Below the pieces are notes generated by a model, which had not been told where the DNA came from, made no database searches, and saw only the letters and a program-made list of their open reading frames with translations. DNA of 64,000 bases from Neckera pumila (Eukaryota > Streptophyta > Bryopsida > Hypnales > Neckeraceae): NCBI GenBank assembly GCA_963969595.1, contig OZ018408.1:1426001-1490000 (forward strand). The letters run 5' to 3'. Shown here in pieces: positions 11,082-22,313 of this stretch (its first letter is position 1; every line of letters begins with the position of its first letter). Made by a program: the position numbers and the translations under genes.

Positions 11082-11558
11082 GTCTTTTTCCAAAACGAAA
11101 TGAATACTCATCAAGGGCCTGGTTTCATTTTGGTATCCTTTATAGTGTTATTCCCTAGCGGCATGATATTTAACAATGAGTGCCAAGGTTTTGTGTATTT
11201 AAGTGGAAGACGTTTGTCTCGTGCACGGGCAAAGCGGAGATGGGATGTAATAGCACCCTTTCTATTTTTTGGTAGATCGATGAAGATTCTGATCTTCAGA
11301 ATGCTCAGTAGTATCAGTTTAAAATACCCAGGAAAGGTCCAAGAATATTTATAGATCTGATATTTGGAACTAGATTATTGTAGTGATTGTACAGCTTCGC
11401 AACATGTGAGGAATCCGTGTCTTTTGATCACTTATAACCAGTGGTCCCGGAAAGGGTTTTGTGGAATTAGTCTGAAGGCTAATTCCGTGCTGGTAAAGGT
11501 GGCTATCTCTGCGAGCACCTAGCTCCGTGGTAGAACCAGGCAGAAAATTTTGAAATGC

Positions 11559-11622
11559 TTAGGTAGAATTATGGATAAAGTTAGTTAGAATTATGGATAA
11601 AGTTAGGTAGAATTATGGATAA
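11559..11622. repeat. 22-bp minisatellite, three copies
   Basis: Three consecutive units of about 22 bp, TTAGGTAGAATTATGGATAA followed by AG, differing at single positions. Confidence 0.75.
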
Positions 11623-11867
11623 ATTTTATTTCTCTTGGTAAAGTCATATTTGTGACAACCAAGGCATTTCAGTAGATTTTAGATGCTATTTTCTGTTGTT
11701 TGTAGTGTCAGAATTTGCTTCTTGTAGTTTTCTATGTGTGAATTAACTAAATAGAGGACTTTGTACAAAACTATATGGCAATTTTTTGGCAAAAGAATGT
11801 GAATGTGCACAATTGGAATACTCATTTTTTTCAAAGTAAAGATCATACACTAAAAATTGAAAATTGT

Positions 11868-11930
11868 CACTAACAAGGGAATTGAACCCTTCTTGCAAAA
11901 TTGCAAGACTGCCCATTTGCAGTGTTAGTG
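11868..11930 (-). ncRNA. tRNA-like fragment (degenerate tRNA or SINE head)
   Basis: Read on the minus strand, the 63 bases have complementary ends (CACTAAC and GTTAGTG, 7 bp), a 5-bp T-arm-like stem AAGGG-TTCAATT-CCCTT and a CTGC/GCAG D-arm-like stem. GGTTCAATTCC fits the pol III B-box consensus. It is shorter than a normal tRNA, and the anticodon loop does not fit (six bases between CTTGC and GCAAG), so a working tRNA is unlikely. A decayed tRNA or the head of a tRNA-derived SINE is more plausible. Confidence 0.4.
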
Positions 11931-12234
11931 TTCTGCACACAAACAAACAAACCACATTAGTGAAACAAGTTAGAATGAACAATAAGATGAAGTCGTTGGA
12001 AGTTCCTGGGTCTTCAATTGTACTCCCTGCCCTCCATCTTGTGCCCTGCTTGAAAAAGCAGAACCCCAGAGCATAGTAGTCTTTCTACCATCAAGGGGAA
12101 TCAAATAAATTTGAGGTGCAATATTGGCTTAATCTCATGAAAACTAAGGCATCCCAAAACATGAGGATATCGATGCACAAGTGACAAGCTGAACACTACA
12201 CGTCCTCGTGTCAACCCACCTTCACAACCTTTTT

Positions 12235-14686
12235 CTAAGAATCCATTGCCTCCTTATACGGAAAGTTCTTCAAGGTATAAAACTTTTGTCCAAACATGCG
12301 GACCACAAGTGGCAAATGTTTGTCAAGGCGGTTTCTTTGGCATGATTAGAGGAACTTTAAAGTGTTGAAATAGCGCTCATCCTCTACGGAGCCCAAGACC
12401 AAGCAACACCCAATCTCGGCAACCTTGAAAAATTCAAAGATCAAGCTGCCTAAATGCCGTTACTGCGACAAGTTCCTCCAGAGCTTTATGATTGGATTCA
12501 CAGTCAAGGGTGGAGCCAATGCTGCATCAGCATTTGACTTCATTGTCATTTTAAACAAGGCCTGTTGATTGTCCAAGTTTGCCGCTAAGAGCATCTCAGG
12601 CACCATGTAAGCCGCTCCATTGTTAGTCAAAGTTGGCCCACCATTTAGAATCTTGGCGTGACAATAGAAATCCTTGAGCACTACCAAGTGTTGCGGGAAA
12701 CTAGTGTCAGCCCCATTTTGTTTCCAGTACTGGGGATATATTATCCCAAAAGCATCAAGTAATGCTTGTTGAGGAAACCTCCGGTCTAGTTCATCGCAAA
12801 GCAACTAGGCAATCTCTGCGTGGCACAAGCAAACATACAAGACAATTGATTAGCCACCCATGAAAACATAATGGACAAAACAAAACAAGATGGTAACAAA
12901 CCTATGAAGACAAGATGGAAAGAAACCTATGAATACAACATGGAAACAAAGGAAGAAAAAAAAATTGGAAACAAAACAACAAAAAAATTTGTAAACAAAG
13001 AAAAAAAAAAAAACTGGAAATATAGAAAGGAAAAAAATTTTGTAAACAAAGAAAAAAAAAAAAATTGGAAATATAGAAAGGAAAAAAATTTGGAACCAAA
13101 GCAAGAATCCAAACTGAAATTTTAAAAAAAAAAAATACCAGCAAATTGCTGCTCTACGTTGTCTTGCACGCGAATGTAGTCATGTTCCGTTACAAAAATC
13201 TGGTTCCATGTCTGCTTGTCAGTGCAACGAGCAAACACTGTAGTGATGCCACAATGTACAGAAGGTGAGAAATGCCGCTGTCACCCTTTAGAGGCCTCCA
13301 CTCTATCGGCAAATCGGCACTTTTCAAGCCCACTAGCTCATTGTACCGAGCAAATTCGACTATACAATACATTGACTTCCGGTCAATGAACATCCTACCA
13401 AACTCGTTTTGACACAATTTTATGGCTTGCAAGAAATTACAGATAAAGATATCATGTGACTGACTGAGCTTGATCAAACAATGGACAGCATTCAGCATTA
13501 GCTTAAAGCAGGCCAGTGACAGAAGAACCTCAACATCCGTGAGAAGATCAAAGTTCCCAGCGGCAGCAGATTTGCCTTTTGCGGCAGTAGATGTAGAGGC
13601 AGGCATGTCCAACCCCATTTTCACAAGGAGTGTTTTGTATTCACTCATCACTCGTTGCGCTGGATTCCTCATGGATATCCAACGCGTTTCCACGTTTCTC
13701 AGCATTTTTTTGGCCTTAGTTTCCATGAGATTAGCTAGTTTTGAAAGCTCAGAGTTCCGTTTGTAACTACTGCAAAAATAAGAGTATACTGACCGGAACA
13801 ATGCTTCCAATTGGGAAATCAGTGGGTAATTCGACAATGTCTCCACCACAAGGTTAATGCGGTGACTTGTGCAGCTAGCGCCAAGAGAAAAAGGTACCCA
13901 TTTCTCCCTGATTTGGGTGGTTACACCAGTCTTGGCTCCCTAGAAAGTACTAACACTGTTTGCCCCAAAGCAAACTAGTTTGGAAGCTAGTTCCTGCCGA
14001 CTCAGCCCTCCCTCTCCCAGCAATGAAAACATAATGGCATTTGTCAAGTTGTCTGTTGTGCCCCCGTCGGAGACACATGACAAATGCAGTAAGTGTGGGA
14101 CCCTCTCCCACGGCGACATCGCATAAACATGCACACCTAGCCAGCAGATATTGTCAACTGTCGAGACTTCATCTGCACTAATCAAAATGACCCGAGCAGA
14201 CTGAACTATGGCCTTCAGAGTAGATAGAACTACCGCATGAATGTGTTCACTCATTTTCCAACCGGTAGTCTCAGACCAATGTTTTTGGGCAAACTCTACA
14301 CCTTAAGGTATCTTAGTAAATTTTGTTCACGTTTGTAATTACACATGGGCTGACATGACTCAAGACCTAAAACAAAGTTGAGAATTGTACTCCCTTTCTT
14401 TTGAGTTCTCCCTCCAAGCCAGCAACAAGTTGATCCGCCATTGATCCACACTGCTGCCGTCTAGCCCATAGCTTGGAATTCTGCAAGTGCTTGCAGTCGA
14501 CCTTCGTAAAGGTCTCACCTTCAAGTGAGCAAAAGGCACTCCATCCTCCAGGCACACCCTCTTCCCCTCATGCTTCTCCAGATTGTCACCCTTCGCTACA
14601 ATCATTTTCCGTCTCCCTGAGCTCGTGCTGCAACATCGGCAGATGACCCCCCACCGAGTTGCCGTTGCCATCGAAATCGCCTTCAA
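12235..14686 (-). pseudogene. hAT-like transposase relic
   Basis: Blocks of one transposase are readable on the minus strand in order. A zinc-finger-like start (GVICRCCSTSSGRRK...LEKHEGKRV, about 14.65-14.5 kb) comes first. A catalytic-core-like block follows (ISADEVSTVDNICWLGVHVY, 14254-13941), then NVETRWISMRNPAQRVMSEY in 13849-13190. ELDRRFPQQALLDAFGIIY (about 12.8 kb) is next, and a C-terminal block resembling the hAT dimerisation region (SVEDERYFNTLKF...FPYKEAMDS, 12460-12235) ends it. Stops interrupt it: a TAG at 13938-13940 splits two otherwise continuous blocks, another follows NTLKFL, and an A-rich insertion lies at 12.94-13.13 kb. hAT transposases move elements with 8-bp target duplications; I could not identify element ends. 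It is non-functional as read. Confidence 0.65.
12940..13130. repeat. A-rich block with a 51-bp tandem duplication
   Basis: Low-complexity A-rich sequence. The unit containing GTAAACAAAG, an A run and TGGAAATATAGAAAGG occurs twice with a 51-base period (about 12982 and 13031). It interrupts the hAT relic between its core and C-terminal blocks. The apparent open frames on both strands here result from the biased composition. Confidence 0.65.
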
Positions 14687-16506
14687 CCCATGTATACTTG
14701 TAGGCCCACACTGATTGCCACCTCCGCGTGATTGTGCTCAGGGATACTTTCTTTTTTTTCGGCACGCAAGAAGCTATGGTCTACGTGGCGTGCTTGTTCT
14801 TCCACCTCTACATCGACATCCCCTCGCCACTTGTGCCTCGATTGAGCGAATTCACAGTTGTCTCCGAAATACACTTTTGCTGCGCAGGAGTAACCAAAGA
14901 ATCTGACAGCCGAGTCTCGGACACATGCGTAACCTCATCATCTATGCCAGAAGAAATCACGATCGGTGCAGTCGCCACAGCACCCAGGACAATCCCCCAT
15001 GGCGGCAAGAAGTCCCCCACGCCGCAGTTGTTGCAAGGAGACCAAAAAGTTTTCACACGAAAATTCTCTGGGAGCTTCAAGCGAGGCACCATTCTCCTGA
15101 TCCCTGCGATCTGCACCCCAAGTCCCCAAGACACACACTCCAACTCCCCAAGGCAACAGTATATCCCAAAGCAAGATCGATGAACAAACAAGCAAAGTAA
15201 GTATTGCAAGTTGCAGTTGAAAACATTCAAGCAGACATGAGTTTAAAAAGACCACAAAGGACCTGCGCTCCACGAGTCGCCATTTGCCGACAATCAAGCA
15301 GCCATCCAAAGCCGTCATTGAATTCAAGCCTCCACTTCCACAGATGCAGTGAATGAAACAGATTGAAAATCACAAAGAATTCACAACTTGCAGGTAGTGG
15401 CGCTCAGCCGCTCAAAAGTCACAAGTTCACAAATCAAAACTTCAAATGACGGCACAATTGCTCTGAAAGCAAGCCAGAACTCCAGAAGCCCAGAAATTTT
15501 TCAAATAGTATCCGTCATGAATACTGATCTCAAAGTCTAAGAATTGCAGCTTTGGCGGCTCAAGGCACACATCTCAAAACCCCGCAACACTCGCATATTG
15601 CAACACGACAACAACCTAAATCAAATCATTAGGCCCCTAAGCATTACCCTAAGTAGCACCAGTAAACGAAGGTGCAAAAAAGGAAGCAGCACCAGAGCGC
15701 CAGACCACCAGTAAACAAAGGTGCAAGACTGCGAGTCTGCCGAGAAAATGGAGCAGCCCCAGACGGCTAGTAACAAAGGTGCGAAAAATTAAGCAGCGCC
15801 AATAAACAATGTGCAAAAAACAAGGGTTGGCAGGAGACGAAGCTGCTAAGTGAGCGGCGGCTAGGTAAACCCTAAATCCTAAACCCTAATCCAGCTACTA
15901 ATTCGACGGTGCGATAGGAGCCAGGTCCGCAAAAAAGCAACGGCCAGGATTAAATTTCAACAAACAAGGGGCCACGAATGTAGCAGATAAGTACTGGAAT
16001 TTGCAAACTCTGTCAATTGCTGCTTGCAAAAGTGCAAATATCTTCAAAAATCTTGAATTTCCTGCCATGTATGTTTAGCTTTTCAGTTTTTTTGGTAGTT
16101 TTTGGGCAAAAATTAGCCACTTCCGAGATCACTGCTTATAACTTACCTGATGCAAGTAAGCTAAATTTTTTTTGTGAGGTTGATAGTTCCCTGGATATTT
16201 TAGCAATTTAGTCCTTATGTCCCTTTGCTGACAGATTGAATGGAATGTTGCTATTGTTGAAGCTTTTTCCTTGAGAAATATTTCAGTATCAATTCTTTGT
16301 TGAATGAATTTTGGATTATCGCAACCTTCTTTATAAACTTGAGGTTGCATTTGGGCTGGGGTTGACTTTGGGTCATCTGAACTTACTCAAAATTTTAGTA
16401 GAATAGTAACATCCTTGGATTTGTATATAAACCAAAATCTGAACAACGTTTAAATACAATGTACCAAAAAGTGGTTGCACACTCCTAAAAATTGTCAGGC
16501 ACCCTA
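14687..16506. other. Region 5' of the hAT relic, no gene recognised
   Basis: Several overlapping open frames on both strands (14728-15330) have no recognisable domain; the minus-strand ones might be a decayed N-terminal part of the transposase. From 15.6 to 15.85 kb there is a loose repetition of CCAGTAAACAAAGGTGC-like words. Telomere-type CCTAAATCCTAAACCCTAAT occurs near 15867-15893. From 16.0 kb on it is AT-rich. Confidence 0.35.
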
Positions 16507-16800
16507 TTCCTCCCCCCCCCCCCCCCAAAAAAATGAAAAATCAGCAGCCATCGAATGAGATTAAAAAACCTAAGACTACCCTCAACTGCCATGCGGTTCA
16601 AAAAGAAAACAATAATTGTAAGATTTGACTTGAGGAAAATAAATAAATAAATAAATAAATAAACAGCCATGCAATTTGAAAAGAAAACAATACACCCCTT
16701 CTCAAAAATCAACAACCATGGGGTTCAAAAAGAAAACAATACTCACCCTTGAAAAATCAACAGCCGTGCAATTCAAAAAGAAAACAAAAGCCGTGTGGTT
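16507..16800. repeat. Poly-C tract followed by a degenerate minisatellite
   Basis: A run of C (about 16511-16526) is followed by roughly five degenerate units built on AACAGCCATGCAATTCAAAA followed by AGAAAACAATAC, with unit length varying between about 40 and 60 bases. The array also contains an (AAAT)n stretch near 16637-16660. No coding meaning is seen. Confidence 0.6.
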
Positions 16801-16862
16801 TAATTTGACTTGAAGAAAAAGCTGTTAGTATCTGCGCGTGCCTGCCCTATGACTTACTTGGT

Positions 16863-17786
16863 GGCAATAATGTTTATCCCCCTCACGGGACAAATTAGAT
16901 TTTGGACAGGTACTTACGGGCTCAATTTTTAGTGAATTTTTTTGAAACTTTTCCATAAGATAGAAAAATTGATTAGCTTTGTGGGAATATAATTTTTATT
17001 TCAATTGGTGCCTGGGAGCAAAAGTTATTCCACAAAAAGCCTCAAACTGAACTTGGCGGGCAGCACAAAATTTTTTGCAAAAAATCAAAATAAATTAAAA
17101 AAAAAAATTCTCTGAAATTTTATATTTTTGTCTACATTGAAGCTTTGATTCATTTTATTTGGACTAATAATGAGCAAGTTATGGACAATCTTGTTTTTTG
17201 GGCAATTTAAGCATCTTTCTGGAAAAATAACTTGTAGGATTCATTTCTGAATGCAATTTTCACAATTTCTTACAATTTGCTTTTTGAGAATGTTGTATTT
17301 GCTTGCTAAAACAATCTTGCCATTGGGATTATTGTATCTCAATCCCATCTAACAGCTATAAATGATTTAGTTTTTTTTTCAATCTTGGACTTATTTCTAC
17401 TAAACAATTTTTTAAAGAATGAAAATCATGTGTGATTTTTTTGAAACTTTTTTTGTAGACTTTCAAATTACATCTTCAACATAAGAAATTTTTAATTCAA
17501 AGTCTGTCGTGCAAAAAATTTCCAAAAATGGCAGTCAAAGTCATCTGAAATTGCAGATCAATGTTCAAAAAAACTTTCTTTTCAACTTTGAATGCTAATA
17601 TCTTCCAATCTATATGGTCAAACTTCATGAAATTTTTACCACATGATCTTTGACAAGTGAAGTGCAAAATTGTATGGTTAGATTCTAAAAAAATGTATTT
17701 TTTTTGTGTTCTTGGATGAACGCAGCCAAAATGGCAATTTTGAATGTTTTTTGACAGAAAAATGGCCTTGGGACTTTAGAGGTTAA
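16863..17786 (+). mobile_element. TTAA-type element, family A, copy 2
   Basis: The left end is diverged: it begins near ATCCCCCTCACGGGACAAAT without a clear TTAACCCC. It then follows the family through GGACAGGTACTTACGGGCTC, AGCTTTGTGGGAATATAATT and on to GGCCTTGGGACTTTAGAGG with TTAA at 17783-17786. Non-coding. Confidence 0.7.
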
Positions 17787-18811
17787 GAATAATTCATTAA
17801 TTTTGGTTATAATTGTAGATTTCAAAAAGGGTTTACATTATACCTATATAAATACATCATCAATTGTATAGGTTTAAGAGACCATAGTTGAATTTGCTTA
17901 TTAATGCTACATTGCAACCACGGCGGAAAAGCTAATAGCAGAGAAGTTGACAATTCTAATAGGAAGGAAGAGAGTTGAAGAAAAACCTCCTACACTTTTA
18001 CAACAAGGAAAAAAAAAAAATTGAACATCAAATTTAAATATAGGTTATTAGAAATGTTATTTAAACTTAACATTTTAAAATGCATTTTAAAAGTAGAAAT
18101 GACAAGAATTTCTTTTTAATGAAATATGAATGACAATTTTTTTTATACAGTGGTGATGATTCATTTAAATCATATTATTACCATCTTGATATTTGATGTA
18201 TTGAATGGACTACAATTTATAAAAGTTGTTGAATCCAAGTACTTAATTTTTTATTTAATTTATTACAATACCTAGAGAACCTAGAGAATTTTTTGGGGTG
18301 GTGTCATTGTACATCTCCAACAATACTTGTAATAAGATGAATATTGAAAAAAAAATAGACACCAAAAACAATGTACATTTCAAAGTTGATACTAATGTTA
18401 TCAAAGAAGATATAAAAATAACTGGAAGTTACATCTGATTTTGATCTTGTAAAAGATTCATTGATGGTGATTTCTAATCATTTAATTAGTTATATATTTT
18501 TTAGTTTAAAAAAATATTATATATTATGACATGCACTTATTATTGATATATTATTTTAATATTATTTAAAGACATTCAGCTATTGAACTGAACTAAAATA
18601 TATTTGATTTGATATTAGTTTTTAATCAATATGAAAGAATGACTATCCTATTATAGATGGATTTTGAATTATTTGTAGAATTCTCATGAAGATCATCTTT
18701 TTCTTTGAAATATTATTGACGATCAATATGTATGCAATCACAACTTTGAACTTGTTGTAATGGAAGTTTGAGAAGCTATTGAAAAGGTATAGAAACTCAA
18801 TAAAATAAATA
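17787..18811. other. AT-rich gene-free spacer
   Basis: Very AT-rich, with poly-A/T tracts and no recognised gene or element before the Stowaway-type MITE. Confidence 0.4.
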
Positions 18812-19035
18812 CTTCCCCTATCTCAAAATAATCTTCTAGTTCAACTATATGTTTGGGTTTTTTTGATGAAAATAACATTACTTATTTCAACCCATTTTGA
18901 GCTATAAGTAGAGTTCAACGCACTCTTATTGTCCTAATACTTTGAGTTTTGTAGGCCTTTTCAAAGTGCAACATTAAACTTACTTGCAATAAAAATTGAA
19001 GGGAACCAAAAGATCATTTTGAGACAAGGAGGGAG
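18812..19035 (+). mobile_element. Stowaway-like MITE (Tc1/mariner type)
   Basis: The left end CTTCCCCTATCTCAAAATAA and the reverse complement of the right end, CTCCCTCCTTGTCTCAAAAT, match the Stowaway pattern (CTCCCTCC...CAAAATRA). The dinucleotide TA flanks both sides (18810-18811 and 19036-19037), the expected Tc1/mariner target duplication. Length 224 bp, no coding capacity. Confidence 0.8.
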
Positions 19036-19037
19036 TA

Positions 19038-19776
19038 CAAGAATTTATTAATATAACTATATTTATTCAATGCTTGAATATATTATTCTACAAAGAAAAG
19101 AATATTGATTATTGCTATAAACTTGAGGATCTTGTAAGAATTGTTTTGGATGAGGCACAATAGCAAGTGGAGTTAGTGGACAATGTTATTGTGCTGGATG
19201 ATATTGAAGATGGAATTGCATGTCCTACCTCAAATCTTACCTGGTTGGTGGAGAGTGATGGTGAGGGCATAGCAAAAAAAGCATCTGCTCCTATTTGTAT
19301 TCAATTGGTTTATGGTGACCGCAATGCACACAATAGTCTTTTAGTGTAATTTTGATCATTGAAACACTTCTCCTATCTTGTGTAAAACGTTTCATGCAAT
19401 ATAAAGAAATGAAAATCATTTTTGGCCAATTACAGTGTGTCACGTGTGCTAAGTTTATTCTCTAACTACCCTACTATTGCATTTGTACACTTTCTTACAC
19501 AATCACCTCAAAAGTGGCAATAACTGCCTACCCATCTCAATCTTATCTCTTGACAGGCCTTAGTCTTAATTGTTCAAGTATCTTAACTCCATGTGCATGT
19601 ATAATAGAACCTCTTTTATTGCATACTCTCTTACAATATGTTTCCACCGAGTCTTAAGGGGCAATGTTAAGGTATTAAGTTATAAATTGTAGCACATTCT
19701 CACATGAGTACTTAGCTGTCCACCAAACCTACATGGTAACCAAGGTGGCATGGACTTGACAGCGCAACTACGGCCG
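19038..19776. other. Spacer with one unexplained short open frame
   Basis: An open frame on the plus strand (19167-19349, 60 codons) begins MELVDNVIVLDDIEDG and has a codon-like composition in an otherwise AT-rich region. It has no domain I recognise and could be a transposon remnant. Nothing else is seen. Confidence 0.3.
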
Positions 19777-20709
19777 TTAACCCCTAAAGTCCCAAGGCCA
19801 TTTCTCTGTCAAAAACGACTCAAAATTGCTAGTTCTGCTACTTTCATCTAAGAAAAGAAAAAAAATATATTTTTTTAGAATCTAACCATAGAATCTTGTA
19901 TTTAATTTATCTCAGATCACGTGGTAAAAATTTCATAAAGTTTGACTGTACAAATTAGAAGATATTAGCATTCAAAGTTGGAAAATTTTGATTTTTTGAA
20001 CACTAACTTGCAATTTCAAATGACTTTGACCTCCATTTGTAAAAAAAAATTGTACTACAGACTTTTAATTTAGTTTTTTTTAAATATTGAATAATTGAGA
20101 TGAAAATTTAGAAAAAAAGATTTAAAAAAAATACACTTGACTTTCATTCTTTACAAAATTGTCAAGTAAAAGTAGGTCCAAGATTGAAAGAAAAACTAAA
20201 TCGTCAATAGCTCTAAGATGGGATTAAAACACTATAATCCCAATAGTGAGATTGCTCTAGCAAGCAAACTTAGCTTTGTCAAAAAAAAAATTGTGAAAAA
20301 TTGTGAAAATTGCATTCAGAAATGAATCCTACAAGTTATTTTTTCAAAAAAATGCTTTAACTGCCCAAAAAATAAGATTGTCTATAACTTTCACATAGCA
20401 AATCCAAATGGAATGAATCAGAGCTCCCTACATAGATAAAAATACAATCTATGAGAAGATAATTTTTAAGATTTTTAAAAAAAATTTTGTGTGAGAAGAT
20501 TTCTGCCCGCCACACCCCAAAAAAGGACCTTTTGTGCCATATTTTTTGCTCCCAAGCTTTGATTGAAATGAAAATTATATTCCCATGAAGCTAATGTGTT
20601 TTTTATCTTCACAAAAAGTTTCAAAAAATAATGATGAATATTAAAGCTGTAGTAGCCTGCCTGAAGTCCATTTTGTCCCCCAAGGGGACAATGGAACTTT
20701 AGGAGTTAA
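19777..20709 (-). mobile_element. TTAA-flanked element, family A, copy 3 (reverse)
   Basis: On the plus strand it reads TTAA, CCCCTAAAGTCCCAAGGCC ... GTCCCCCAAGGGGACAATGG followed by AACTTTAGGAG and TTAA (20706-20709): both flanks intact, inverted relative to copy 1. The interior matches the family in reverse complement (AATGAATCCTACAAGTTATT; GAATGAATCAGAGCTCCCT). Length 933 bp, non-coding. Confidence 0.8.
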
Positions 20710-20797
20710 ATCACTTCTTTTTTGTTGCCCCACCACTACAAAAGTCATGTGTAATAAGTACTTGGCAATCTTCTAAAAATGAAGATTTCAACATATT

Positions 20798-21688
20798 ATT
20801 ACAAAAATTTTGAATCCTCTGGAGGGCTGCTCCAGATTGACAAACCAAGCTATTTTTAAGCTTGGCCTGTCAATCTAAAAAAGTCCATGGGTGAGTAGTT
20901 AGATGAGTTGATTGCTCGCCAAAACCATCAGATTTTGCAAGTTTTTTTAAATTAAAATTAAAATTAAAATTAAATTAAAATTAAATTAAATTTTAATTTT
21001 AATTTAATTTAATTTTAATTTTAATTTAATTTAATTTTAATTTTAATTTAATTTAATTTTAATTTTAATTTAATTTAATTTTAATTTTAATTTAATTTTA
21101 ATTTAATTTTAATTTAATTTTAATTTAATTTTAATTTAATTTTAATTTTAATTTTAATTTTAATTTTAATTTAATTTTAATTTAATTTTAATTTAATTTA
21201 ATTTTTATTTTATTTTATTTTATTTTAATTTTAATTTTAATTTTAATTTTAATTTTAATTTTAATTTTAATTTTAATTTTAATTTTAATTTTAATTTTAA
21301 TTTTAATTTTAATTTTAATTTTAATTTTAATTTTAATTTTAATTTTAATTTTAATTTTAATTTTAATTTTAATTTTAATTTTAATTTTAATTTTAATTTT
21401 AATTTAATTTAATTTTAATTTTAATTTAATTTTATTTTAATTTTAATTTAATTTAATTTTAATTTTAATTTAATTTTAGTTTTAATTTAATTTTAAATTT
21501 TTTTTAAGATAAATTTAATTAATTAATTAATTTTTTTAATATTTAACTCGTAAAATTTGGTTCCTGCGCCATTGTCTCTGCAATTTCAGCTACGCGAGAA
21601 TAGGGGGAAAATGAATTTGAAAATCAAATTTCAAGGTACTTCACAGGGTTGTGGAAAGCCTCCCGGAAGCTTGAAATTTTCTCTAAGG
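20798..21688 (-). mobile_element. MITE, family G, copy 2, with expanded AT repeat
   Basis: In reverse orientation to the copy at 6670-6982, it has the same ends (TCTGGAGGGCTGCTCCAG on the left; CCTCCCGGAAGCTTGAAATT then TTCTCTAAG on the right). It also has the same internal hairpin (GACAAACCAAGC...GCTTGGCCTGTC) and the same TTTGGTTCCTG(C/T)GCCA block. It is almost three times longer because the internal AT block is expanded. Confidence 0.7.
20946..21535. repeat. About 590-bp (TTTTAA)n / (TTTAA)n satellite-like tract
   Basis: Almost pure alternation of TTTTAA and TTTAA units, with a homogeneous TTTTAA stretch from about 21222 to 21400. Units are mixed on the left and right, suggesting expansion by slippage. 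It lies inside a MITE whose sister copy has only about 40 bases of AT repeat. Confidence 0.9.
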
Positions 21689-22313
21689 GAGCTCTTGACA
21701 ACTCATTACATAAGAGCAATGGCTACTGAAAGAAGAAATTAGTGGGATTTGATGTAGGAACTCAAATATAATGAAGTTCTTCAACAACCACCTCACATAA
21801 ATTTGAAAGTCACTATTGATGTGAGTGTGAAGATGTATAGGCAATCTCTTTATACAAGTGGGGTGATAGGAGGTACAACAACCCATGTGGGATATGTAAA
21901 TTAGGATTAGTAGAAGCTCAACCGCTCATACCTAGTTTAGTCAAAAGTAGGAATTGTGTTTAATGTAGAACTTCAAACCTCATTTATGCATAGTTAAATA
22001 ACTTTTTTCAAGAAACTTTGAACTAAGAAAAGTTGGTAAATCAAGCTACCTTTCATCTTAAGGAATCCATTTGAGATTTTAAACCTCCAATAAAAAAATT
22101 AGGGACAAAATTCAGAGAGAATGTTTGAAAATGTCCAAAAAAATGTTCTTCTCAACCCCTCTCCAAATTTTGTTTCTAAATTTTTGTTGGAGGCTTGAAA
22201 TCTCAAAAGGATTTTTGGAAATGAAAGGTAGCTTGATTTACAAACTTTTTCCAGTTCAAAGTTTCTTGAAGAAGGTTATTTTACTATGAATAAATGAGGT
22301 CTAAAGTTCTATA
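21689..22313. other. Spacer between two mobile elements
   Basis: AT-rich, no gene recognised. Segments near 22010-22085 (AACTTTGAACTAAGAAAAGT and following) recur in inverted form near 22190-22265. This suggests a long imperfect inverted repeat around 22140 and perhaps another decayed element. Confidence 0.4.

Larger units (their letters stand above)
11082..12234. other. Region downstream of PI31
   Basis: Contains the PI31 3' UTR (end not determined), a 22-bp minisatellite and a tRNA-like fragment, listed separately. The short open frames at 11100-11354, 11743-11982 and 11864-12076 have no recognisable domain and are not called as genes. Confidence 0.4.

Noticed and set aside
12850..13144. 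Lys-rich (plus) and Phe-rich (minus) open frames
   Set aside because: Both come from an A-rich tandem repeat; composition alone keeps the frames open.
20946..21535. AT tract as a centromeric satellite or CRISPR-like array
   Set aside because: Units are 5-6 bp simple repeats without spacers, contained inside a MITE; no array architecture.
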